From Trichodesmium sp002260545 (lineage in GTDB: Bacteria; Cyanobacteriota; Cyanobacteriia; Cyanobacteriales; Microcoleaceae), in NCBI RefSeq assembly GCF_050016015.1, contig NZ_JBNHEQ010000158.1:31644-95643 (forward strand): a stretch of 64,000 nt of DNA, given 5' to 3'. Each line of letters opens with the position of its first letter. Within the stretch, counting starts at the first letter, position 1. The notes beneath the pieces were generated by a model. It was not told the DNA's origin. It worked only from the letters and a program-made list of their open reading frames with translations, and searched no databases. This document shows, one piece after another, positions 45,139 through 52,434 of this stretch. A program made the translations under genes and the position numbers.

Positions 45139-46229
45139 ATGAACATTCGAGCCTTTTACCGAGCGACCAAAGTTAAGAACGCTCAACCACCATACGACAC
45201 TATTCACCTAAAAGTCTTTTACCCAGGCAAAATTTCAGGTGGTGAACAAGAACAAAATCAGGGTATTGTACCTGCTGATCGCCAACAAGCTCCTTTTCCA
45301 GTAGTGATATTATTCAATGGCTTTAACACCAACCCCGAACTTTACAAATGGCTAGCTATTACAGCAGTTTCGGAGTTAGTGAGGTACAAATTTTTAGGAC
45401 TTTAAGTAACAAGCAACAGCCAATAGAGTATTAATAAAGTGTACCTCACCATCCTCAAAAGTGCTGTAAGTTGTCTGAACGGGGAATGGTAGTGGTAACA
45501 TTTGCCTGGGTTGCAGAAAACTTTCCTGGTACAATTAGTTTGACACCAGGCATTGATATTGCAATGTTAGCTCCTGATACTTATGGTACTGCTCCCACTG
45601 CTTCAGCTTTACCAGCACTGCTAACAGAGTTGGAACGCATAAACTCAGAAAGCATCCTAGCTGGTATGCTTGACCTACAAAAAATTATTTTGGGTGGACA
45701 TTCTGCTGGTGGCAGGGTGGCAATAGAAAGTGCTAGTCCTAACTTTTTCTCGCAAGTGGTAGCTGCTTTTGGTTATGGTGTACATACAGCAGCAGGTACA
45801 ATGATGGGATATGAAGCAGCAACAATTTTACCTCTCCCTGACTTGCTACCAGTATTGTTAATAGGTGGTACTCGCGATGGAGTCATTGCTAATAGTAGTA
45901 ACCTTTATGATACTATTTGGCAAGAAGCCACAACACCAGTATCGCGGACATTTCACGAAGCAATTTCAGGAGGAAGAAATGATAGCTATTTGATGTTAGT
46001 CGAGGGAGCTAACCACTTTTCTTTTGCTTATCCATTTGACTCTACCACTGGTACATCTTTTCTCGACTTTCCTGCAACTCAACCAGAAGATGAAATTCGT
46101 TCTCTCATGGCAGAAACAATAGGTTTATTTATTGATGCTCATGTTCGTCAAAAGTCAACAGCATTTGATCAACTGAAGGAACTACTTAATAACGGTCATC
46201 CCTTAATTAAATCATTGGAACGCAAATAA
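45139..46229 (+). pseudogene. Alpha/beta hydrolase gene interrupted by a MITE
   Basis: The N-terminal part (45139-45405) reads MNIRAFYRATKVKNAQPPYD, PVVILFNGFNTNPELYKWLA and then stops in inserted DNA. The C-terminal part (45471-46229) resumes at LSERGMVVVTFAWVAENFPG, with the nucleophile elbow GGHSAGGRVAIES, Asp in LLIGGTRDG and a His in EGANHFSFAYPF. Together they form a dienelactone-hydrolase/chlorophyllase-like enzyme of about 330 residues. The break is a 107-bp element at 45361-45467. The second part could in principle be translated from a TTG at 45471 but lacks the oxyanion-hole strand, so I call it a pseudogene. Recent insertion is likely because both parts remain open. Confidence 0.85.
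45361..45467. mobile_element. 107-bp MITE (family D) inside the hydrolase gene
   Basis: ACAGCAGTTTCGGAGTTAGTG at the left is inverted against CCATCCTCAAAAGTGCTGT at the right, with perfect inner arms GTGAGGTACA (45379-45388) and TGTACCTCAC (45440-45449). Its GAGGTACAAATTTTT segment recurs in reverse in the element at 58908-59024. A target duplication could not be fixed. Confidence 0.8.
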
Positions 46230-46336
46230 TGTCTGAGATGAAATCAACACAAATTAATCAACCCGGTCTTATATTCACTCCTGGCGCTGAAGGTTGGTGG
46301 GACTCCGAGCGCGTCTCCTCGTTATATCATGTCCGG
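46229..46336 (+). pseudogene. Truncated ORF, coupled to the hydrolase gene
   Basis: The ATG overlaps the hydrolase stop (TAATG). The frame reads MSEMKSTQINQPGLIFTPGA, EGWWDSERVSS and then enters the MITE at 46322 and stops. The WWDSERVS segment looks like the start of a longer enzyme; I have a weak recollection of glycosidase-like cyanobacterial proteins beginning this way. The remaining gene body is missing from the other side of the MITE. Confidence 0.55.
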
Positions 46337-46620
46337 TAGCATAGGTCTTGTATAGGGAAGTTCAATAATTGATAATTGATAATGGATAATTGATAATTAC
46401 CTCTGGTTAAAACCTTTACGGAATTGAAGATTGGGAAATATCATTTCTTTTTTTCCCCTTCAAAGGGGAGGCTTTAAACCAAAATTATTTAATTAACAAT
46501 TAATAATTAATAATTCGGTAAGGAAGAAGGAAGAAGGAAGAAGGAAGAAAGAAAAACCTTACTAATGGTAGCTCTTTCCCAAACTTTTACACGCTCCGAT
46601 ACCAGCGGACATGATATTAA
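46322..46620. mobile_element. Family A MITE with both ends, about 300 bp
   Basis: TTATATCATGTCCGGTAGCA at the left is inverted against CCAGCGGACATGATATTAA at the right. Inside: ATTGATAATTGATAATGG units, an ACCTCTGG block, CCCCTTCAAAGGGGAGG, AATTAATAATTAATAATTC, GGAAGAA heptamers (46519-46550) and a TTTTACACGC segment. The internal part recurs at 54146-54310, 51750-51900, 30815-30906, 18200-18345 and 1035-1365. Confidence 0.75.
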
Positions 46621-46816
46621 AGCGATTTGCTTACGCAACGCTACCGCGAACGCACCATCGATGGAAACAAGAGGGCATGGCCACTGAAATTGTTTCTTTC
46701 ATTGGACTTTTTCCAGGGATTCATAAACGTCAAATACTTGTCAGGTATATATTATAACCTTTTTTTACCTTGTTTTCACTAAAGTCCCGTTAGCCTTACT
46801 CCGTACTCTCTACTCC

Positions 46817-47701
46817 CTACTCCCTAGTCCGTACTCTAAAAAAATCAAGCAATGCTTGAGTTGTTTCCTCTGGCGCTTCCTCTGGCACAAAATGACCGCA
46901 AGGCAAAGCTTGACCGCGCACATCTACCGCCCTTTCTCGCCAGGTTTCTAATACATCATAACATTTTTCCATGACTCCCAACCCTCCCCACAATACCAAT
47001 AACGGACATTGTATTTTCCTGTCAATATCTCCTTCATCATGTTCTAAGTCAATAGAAGCAGCAGCACGATAGTCTTCACAAGTAGCATGAATACTCGCGG
47101 GGTCGCTAAAACAACGAACATATTCTGCTATGGCAGTTTCAGTAAAACCTGCTTGGTTAGCACTCCACTGTTTTAGTTTGCTCTCTAGATAAAATGCAGG
47201 ATCGGAACCGATGAGGCGTTCGGGAATATTGTTAGGTTCGAGGAGAAAAAACCAGTGGGAGTAAGCAGTAGCTAGTTGTTGGTTGACAGTTTGAAAAATT
47301 TTTCTAGTAGGTACAATGTCTAGCACTGCTGCTTTTTCCACACAGTCGGGGCGATCAAGTAAGAGGCGATGGAGAACTCTACCGCCGCGATCGTGACCTG
47401 CTGCTAAGAATTTTGGGAAACCCAGAGCTGCCATTACTTCTACTTGGTCTTGGGCAGTGACTCTTTTGGAATAGGTGAGATGTTGGGGGTCCGAGGGTGG
47501 TTTGTCGCTGTCGCCGTAACCCCGCAAGTCTGTACAAATGACAGTGAAATGTTGGGCAAGGGTAGGGGCGACTTTGTGCCACATAATGTGGGTTTGAGGA
47601 TAGCCGTGTAATAGTAGTAGTGGGGGGCCGTCTCCGGCTTTTGCTAAATTAATGGTGACATTGGAAGTGGTGATTTTGTGGTAGGTAAATTGTTCAAACA
47701 T
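46817..47701 (-). CDS. Alpha/beta hydrolase, haloacetate dehalogenase-like
   Basis: A 294-residue hydrolase that resembles fluoroacetate/haloacetate dehalogenases. Visible signatures are LLLLHGYPQTHIMWHKVAP, ICTDLRGYGDSDKP (Arg pair partner), the nucleophile Asp in AAGHDRGGRVLHRLLLDRP (Asp instead of Ser, so halide/ester displacement chemistry is plausible), LVLWGGLGVMEKCYD and the catalytic His in PCGHFVPEEAPEE. Length is typical. The natural substrate is unknown and may not be a fluorinated acid; epoxide hydrolase activity is the alternative. It is encoded opposite to the cupin gene, possibly with a shared divergent promoter. Confidence 0.9.
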   Translation of the reverse strand: MFEQFTYHKITTSNVTINLAKAGDGPPLLLLHGYPQTHIMWHKVAPTLAQHFTVICTDLRGYGDSDKPPSDPQHLTYSKRVTAQDQVEVMAALGFPKFLAAGHDRGGRVLHRLLLDRPDCVEKAAVLDIVPTRKIFQTVNQQLATAYSHWFFLLEPNNIPERLIGSDPAFYLESKLKQWSANQAGFTETAIAEYVRCFSDPASIHATCEDYRAAASIDLEHDEGDIDRKIQCPLLVLWGGLGVMEKCYDVLETWRERAVDVRGQALPCGHFVPEEAPEETTQALLDFFRVRTRE

Positions 47702-47840
47702 AAGAATTTAGTCTGGTGGGTAAATAGTGATTTTTCTATGGCATTGTATAAATGCGGGACAATTTTAAGAGTTTTGTAGAATGGGAATCTTACGGATTAG
47801 TTCTATAATTATCATTATTATACTGAATTTTACAAAAATC

Positions 47841-48110
47841 ATGGAAGAGATATTTAATCATCTATTATCCCATAAAAATGTCAAAATTAACAAAATAATT
47901 TCACCGCCGAATTTTGTCAGTGAAGAGTTTATTCAAGAAGAAGATGAATGGGTAATCTTGCTGCAAGGTTCTGCTGTATTAGAAATCAATCAAACAACAA
48001 CAAAATTATTCAAAGATAGCTATATTTTTATCCCGGCAAAAACTCCACATAAAATCATATCAACCGATGCAAATATAGAAACAATTTGGCTGGCAATTCA
48101 TATTTATTAA
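47841..48110 (+). CDS. Small cupin protein
   Basis: An 89-residue single-domain cupin. The pattern VSEEFIQEEDEWVILLQGSA, LEINQTTTKLFKDSYIFIPA and KTPHKIISTD gives the two cupin motifs; metal ligands are incomplete (His in TPHK, Glu in EEDEW). I chose the ATG at 47841 (MEEIFNHLLSH); the upstream reading frame from 47781 would add 20 hydrophobic residues and looks non-coding. Such proteins resemble phosphoribosylaminoimidazole/phosphomannose-type small cupins of unknown role. It is divergent from the dehalogenase-like gene. Confidence 0.82.
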   Translation: MEEIFNHLLSHKNVKINKIISPPNFVSEEFIQEEDEWVILLQGSAVLEINQTTTKLFKDSYIFIPAKTPHKIISTDANIETIWLAIHIY

Positions 48111-48203
48111 TCTGTAGGATGGACAAATAATAATTACTCTAGATTAATCATCAACTTTTTGATATTTGTCCACCTGAGCAGAAAGAGCGATCGCTACACT
48201 AAT

Positions 48204-48330
48204 TAGGGCTTGTTGATTAAATATAAAAGCATTTACAGATAAAGGTTTTAGTATTTTTAGAACTGGAAAAAGTACCTATTTTTCAGCTCTTTATGCACGG
48301 TTCCCGAAAAATCAAAAAGTTAGCATTTTG
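48204..48330. mobile_element. Family B MITE, truncated
   Basis: It begins ATTAGGGCTTGTTGATTAAA and shares GGAAAAAGTACC and CAAAAAGTTAGCATTT with 6117-6314. The right inverted end is missing; the sequence runs into a split 28-bp palindrome. Confidence 0.6.
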
Positions 48331-48359
48331 TGCAAGAGAGTAGCCCAAAAATTACTCCC

Positions 48360-48462
48360 GTACGGACGTTTAGCTGGCGCACAACGCGCGTTAACGCTAC
48401 GCGACATGTTTGCGGAGCATTCCGGAACGGAAAACGCATTTTTGCCTGTGCAACGTCCCTAC
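48360..48462. repeat. 28-bp palindrome split by about 80 bp, then CTCCCCTA run
   Basis: GTACGGACGTT (48360-48370) and GCAACGTCCCTAC (48450-48462) are the two halves of the palindrome seen intact at 8966 and 32836. Between them lie GGCGCACAACGCGCG, GTTAACGCTACGCGACATG and TTTGCGGAGCATTCCGGAA, motifs that occur separately elsewhere. Confidence 0.7.
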
Positions 48463-48510
48463 CTACTCCCCCACTCCCCCGCTCCCCTACTCCCCTACTC
48501 CCCTACTCCC

Positions 48511-48900
48511 CTACTTAATCAACGGACTACCATGATGATGAATCATATACCAATTTCCACCCATTCTTTCAAAAATATTTGTTGCCATAGATTGAGCTTT
48601 TATTCTCCTCCCTCCATTCACTTGCATTAAATTTTCCACCAAAATAACATAACCAATATCTCCATTAATTTCCGTTGTAATAACATCAAGATCGATTTCA
48701 ATATAATCGATATTTTTAAAGATTAAATCCCACGAACTACGAATCTTATCAAAACCACGAATGGCAGCACGACCTGGATGGATACAAACCGTGTTAATAC
48801 CCTTGGACAAAATGCCATCCAAAGCTGCAATGTCCCGTTTCTCGAAAGCTCGATAAAATGCTTGATTTGCTGCTAAAATTGCTTGGTTTTCGTCACTCAT
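48511..48900 (-). CDS. SnoaL/NTF2-like (DUF4440-type) protein
   Basis: A 129-residue cone-shaped NTF2-like fold. ILAANQAFYRAFEKRDIAAL (N-terminal helices), CIHPGRAAIRGFDKIRSSWD, YVILVENLMQVNGGR and NIFERMGGNWYMIHHHGSPL at the end are typical of the SnoaL-like family, which includes isomerases, cyclases and many of unknown function. I chose the ATG at 48900 (MSDENQAI); the open frame upstream to 48972 encodes a hydrophobic stretch without homology. It is divergent from the DUF1499 gene. Possible ketosteroid-isomerase-like chemistry is inference. Confidence 0.85.
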   Translation of the reverse strand: MSDENQAILAANQAFYRAFEKRDIAALDGILSKGINTVCIHPGRAAIRGFDKIRSSWDLIFKNIDYIEIDLDVITTEINGDIGYVILVENLMQVNGGRRIKAQSMATNIFERMGGNWYMIHHHGSPLIK

Positions 48901-48991
48901 ATAATTTTTGACTTTAAGATAGACAATAATTGTTATTATCAGGATAAAATAATATGTGGTAAATTCAATCAAATTATTTCCCTAATAGACT

Positions 48992-49543
48992 ATGGAAACA
49001 ACAGAAAAAAAATCTTCTAACATATTTCAGAAAATGTTTAACATTACCATAGTTTTATTGGTAGTTGTTGCCATTGTTGTCGGCATCAATATTGCTACTG
49101 CTGGTAAATTGACTTTATTTGCCGGCACCAGACCAGATAATCTTGGTTTATATTCTGGACGACTTGCACCTTGTCCGAGTAGTCCAAATTGTGTCAGTAG
49201 TTACAGTCAGGATGCACAACATGGTATTGCTTCTCTGAGTTATGACTCTGAACCAGAAATAGCGATACGGTTGACACCACGCTCCGCGATCGCTAATATC
49301 AAACAAATAATTGAATCAATGCCTCGTACTAATATTGTTAAAGAAGAGGAAAATTATTTGTATGCTGAGTTTACCAGTAAAATTATGGGATATGTGGATG
49401 ATGTGGAATTTTATGTAGATGAAGATGCTAATGCTATTCAAGTACGTTCCGCTTCCCGTCTGGGAGAATCAGATTTAGGTGTTAACCGCGAACGAGTCGA
49501 AACTATTAGGGAAAAATTAAACGAACTTAAAACAAATACTTAG
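48992..49543 (+). CDS. DUF1499 domain membrane protein
   Basis: A 183-residue protein with one N-terminal membrane segment (ITIVLLVVVAIVVGINIATA, about residues 18-37) and a C-terminal DUF1499 domain: the hallmark APCPSSPNCVSSYSQDAQHG is present, followed by IIESMPRTNIVKEEENYLYA and YVDDVEFYVDEDANAIQVRS with RLGESDLGVNRERVE. The function of the family is unknown; it is widespread in cyanobacteria and plastids. The ATG at 48992 is supported by the position of the anchor. Divergent promoter region with the SnoaL-like gene. Confidence 0.92.
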   Translation: METTEKKSSNIFQKMFNITIVLLVVVAIVVGINIATAGKLTLFAGTRPDNLGLYSGRLAPCPSSPNCVSSYSQDAQHGIASLSYDSEPEIAIRLTPRSAIANIKQIIESMPRTNIVKEEENYLYAEFTSKIMGYVDDVEFYVDEDANAIQVRSASRLGESDLGVNRERVETIREKLNELKTNT

Positions 49544-49764
49544 GAATTTTTTAAATCTCTGTAGTGCGGGATCTTTCCTGCAAGTAATATAGGTACAATT
49601 CAATACTGTAGGGGTTTGGTCACCCAACCCCTAGCAAACTACGAGTTTTTACCAAAACTGATAGTAGAAGCTTATTCTCCAAAGCAAGCAGATTTGATAT
49701 AATTGATTTTAATAAGTCGGTGTTTTCGGATTAAGTTAGTCTACAATTAGAGTGAAAAAATGAC

Positions 49765-49843
49765 CATCAAATAAGGTCTCAAGTCTTCTCCTTCACTAGG
49801 AGGTACTGTTAAGTGTTAACTATTAACTGATAACTGAAATGAC
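49765..49843. repeat. Leader repeat fused to the ferredoxin start
   Basis: AAATAAGGTCTCAAG, CTAGGAGGTACTGTTAAG, TATTAACTGATAACTGAAAT then GAC. It matches 12957-13089 ahead of the TPR gene. Confidence 0.7.
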
Positions 49844-50165
49844 TATTTATCAAGTTCGTTTGCTCAACGCAGAAATTGGTTTAGATCGGACTATTGAAGT
49901 GCCAGAAGATGAGTATATATTAGATATTGCTGAAGATTATGGGATTATTTTGCCTTATGGATGTAGGCAAGGAAATTGTTCTGGTTGTTTGGGCAAATTG
50001 GTAAGTGGTGAAGTTGACCAAAGTGAGCAAAAGTTTTTGCGTTCTGAGGAAAAAGAAGCTGGTTATATTCTTACTTGTGTAGCTATTCCTTTGTCTGATT
50101 GTACTGTTTATACTCATCAAGAACAGGTTTTATATAAATCTTCTCTTTACAAGCATGATAAATAG
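49839..50165 (+). CDS. Plant-type [2Fe-2S] ferredoxin
   Basis: A 108-residue PetF-like ferredoxin. The cluster motif is C-x4-C-x2-C in PYGCRQGNCSGCLGKLVSG and the fourth Cys in YILTCVAIPLSDC. It differs from the main photosynthetic ferredoxin (CRAGACSTC) and is a specialised type. Its C-terminus (YKSSLYKHDK) overlaps the next gene by 11 bp. It lies 1.1 kb upstream of hoxE, so it could serve as an electron partner of the bidirectional hydrogenase, but linkage is only by position. The start codon comes from a leader repeat. Confidence 0.9.
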   Translation: MTIYQVRLLNAEIGLDRTIEVPEDEYILDIAEDYGIILPYGCRQGNCSGCLGKLVSGEVDQSEQKFLRSEEKEAGYILTCVAIPLSDCTVYTHQEQVLYKSSLYKHDK

Positions 50166-50589
50166 ATTTCTTTATGAAAATTCAGTTTCCTATCAAGGTT
50201 ATTTGATTATTCCTTATGTCTTAGCGATCGCCAACGATAATCCTATTTATTCATATAAGTTATTATCTGAGTTAGGACATAAGGGAAATTTTCATCTAGG
50301 GGAAAATTATACAGGTTTTTATACTAATAGCATTGAGAAAATAATTAAAGTTGCTCAATCGCATTTGTCTGAAAATTCTGATGTAGAATCTCATGGTGAT
50401 TATTTTAAGTTGAGATACGTTTATAATGATGATTTAATTATTATTCATCAAGAGGCTGATAAGTTTTTTTACGACCATTATAAACCTGATAGTTTAACTA
50501 ATGTTGCTGCTCCGAAAATTTTTCAGTCTGAATATGAATGTATTAACTGGGTAAAAGCTGGACTCGATAGAGCTAAAACAAAAGGTTAA
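50155..50589 (+). CDS. Unknown protein overlapping the ferredoxin gene
   Basis: A 144-residue soluble protein, family not recognised. It has an N-terminal YQGYLIIPYVLAIANDNPIY strand-rich part and a C-terminal part FKLRYVYNDDLIIIHQEADK ending in NWVKAGLDRAKTKG. The ATG at 50155 lies within the ferredoxin gene (11-bp overlap, different frame), implying translational coupling and perhaps a functional tie. It has a HIP1 site at codon 25. Confidence 0.7.
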   Translation: MINRFLYENSVSYQGYLIIPYVLAIANDNPIYSYKLLSELGHKGNFHLGENYTGFYTNSIEKIIKVAQSHLSENSDVESHGDYFKLRYVYNDDLIIIHQEADKFFYDHYKPDSLTNVAAPKIFQSEYECINWVKAGLDRAKTKG

Positions 50590-51224
50590 TTAGCTTTGCA
50601 TAATCTAGATTATGAAGTAAGCATTTCCTGTGGAATGCGGAGCTAACAGCTATTAGCGGTCCGCAAGCCTCCTGGGTCGTAACTGCTGCGTTAACAGCAA
50701 ATAATTAATAATTCTTTGCTATAAAGTTTAAGTTTTCGCGACTATGCGCATCTTAGGCATTTTATAACTTTTTTTTGCCTACCTACTTAAGTTAATAATT
50801 TATAGCTGACGGCTGAATGCTTACCATATGAATTATATATATTCACCCTCTTTATACTAAGAAAGTGTAGGGCGGGTTTTGAAGATTAAATTGTAAATAT
50901 CAAGGCTTTCGGCTAAACCCGCCCCTACAATACCTCCTAATTATAAAAACAAATAATTTATATTATCAAATTTATTGAATAATTGTTGAATATTTAGCTT
51001 TTTCTTAAGTTTAGTTAAACAATCAAGAAGTTGTTTATTAAATAAGATAAACAAGATTGTAATAAAATGTAAATTAAGCTCTCCTAGAAAACAGCAATAT
51101 GCAAGAATATAGAGAAAGTAAAATTCTAACTTAGCTAGAAAGAAACAGACAGTAAAAATAAAGTAAATATTGGTTATTATTTAGAAGCAAATACCAATAA
51201 AAGTAAGCTTAGGGAGATTCATAT
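50590..51224. other. 635-bp spacer upstream of hoxE
   Basis: Holds an AGCATTTCC/GGAATGC repeat (about 50618-50640), TAGCTGACGGCTGAATGCTTAC (about 50803-50825) and a hairpin GTAGGGCGGGTTT/AAACCCGCCCCTAC (about 50868-50935). The last 250 bp are AT-rich and should contain the hox promoter, but I cannot assign a LexA or AbrB site. Confidence 0.45.
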
Positions 51225-51755
51225 ATGGAAACTGCCACAAAAGATACTAAAAGCAAAGATTCTCAACAAGTAAAAAAGGGTCATCCTAGTGGCGATAAAC
51301 GCTTCAAACAGTTAGATATGACAATGAAGCGGAATCAATATCGTCAAGATTCTTTGATTGAGGTATTACATAAAGCCCAAGAAACATTTGGCTATTTAGA
51401 AGCAGATGTTTTGACCTATGTAGCACGGGGTTTAAAGTTACCATTAAGTAGAGTTTATGGAGTAGCAACTTTTTACCATCTTTTTTCACTGAAGCCTAAT
51501 GGCGCTCATACTTGTGTAGTATGTATGGGTACTGCTTGTTATGTAAAAGGTGGTGGAGAAGTAGTTAAATCATTAGAAAAAGAATTAGAAATTAAAGTAG
51601 GAGAAACAACGCCAGATAATCAAATTTCTCTGATGGCTGCCCGTTGTATAGGGGCTTGTGGAATTGCACCAGCAGTAGTATTTGATGGTACTGTTGCAGG
51701 TAAACAAACTCCTGAAATGGTGATGGAAAAAATTAAAGGTTGGCAAGATCAATAA
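51225..51755 (+). CDS. hoxE: Bidirectional [NiFe] hydrogenase diaphorase subunit HoxE
   Basis: A 176-residue thioredoxin-like [2Fe-2S] protein (NuoE homologue) of the NAD(P)-reducing HoxEFUYH hydrogenase. Ligands: Cys100 and Cys105 (VCMGTACYVKG), Cys141 and Cys145 (RCIGACGIAPAV). The helical N-terminal part QDSLIEVLHKAQETFGYLEA is standard. It may contact ferredoxin or membrane. Start ATG at 51225, with AGCTTAGGGAG upstream. It is followed by 679 bp of spacer before hoxF, much longer than in the compact hox operons I know. Confidence 0.96.
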   Translation: METATKDTKSKDSQQVKKGHPSGDKRFKQLDMTMKRNQYRQDSLIEVLHKAQETFGYLEADVLTYVARGLKLPLSRVYGVATFYHLFSLKPNGAHTCVVCMGTACYVKGGGEVVKSLEKELEIKVGETTPDNQISLMAARCIGACGIAPAVVFDGTVAGKQTPEMVMEKIKGWQDQ

Positions 51756-51985
51756 TTGATAATGGATAATGGATAATTGATAATTACCTCTCCCTCAAAG
51801 GAAGAGGATTGAATAAAAGAAAAATAAATTCATTGTTTCTCCTTTAAAGAAGAGGCTTTATACCTTAATTATTCGGTAAACAATTAATAATTAATAATTA
51901 ACTCTTTTGTAATAGAAGGATTGCCTAAAAGGAAATTTTTTCTGCATGAATGAAGAGGCTTTATACCTTAAATTGTCGGTAAATC
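51750..51985. repeat. Family A repeats between hoxE and hoxF
   Basis: ATTGATAATGGATAATGG units, ACCTCTCCCTCAAAGG, GAAGAGGCTTTATACCTTAA and AATTAATAATTAATAATTA at 51750-51900, and a second partial copy to about 51985. The remaining spacer to 52434 has an AGCAATCCTAAAATAGG fragment (about 52115) and a GGTTTGG/CCAAACC pair (about 52150-52205). Confidence 0.6.
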
Positions 51986-52434
51986 AGTTATCAGTTGTCA
52001 AAAATAATTAGAAAATTAGGGAAAGTTTTATCTGGTTGAAAGTTGATATTTTTTGATTGTATAAATTCTTATAAGTCAGAAAAAAAATGCCGTTTTCTTG
52101 CTATAATCTTAAATATAGCAATCCTAAAATAGGTTGTAAGATTTTATCCTAGGGATTTTGTCTCCAAACCCTAGTCAAAATAATGGGATTTGGAAACCAA
52201 ACCCCTACAGTTTTTTTCACATCTCATCCAGTAATTTTTCAGTAAATTTTGGGCTTGGAAACTAAAAGAAATAATCTCATCTAATAACTATTAAACTTTC
52301 TCTCGGTACTGATAATTCAAAGTGGTATGGCACAGCTAAAAGTTTGTCATAAGGGTAGATTAGTTTGAGGAAGCAAAACCTAACATCAGCAAAAACAAGC
52401 TGACTACCTATAAATTAATATAGGAGAACAAAAT

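Noticed and set aside
48328..48630. Open frames across the split palindrome
   Set aside because: Composed of repeat DNA and overlapping the SnoaL-like gene in antisense.
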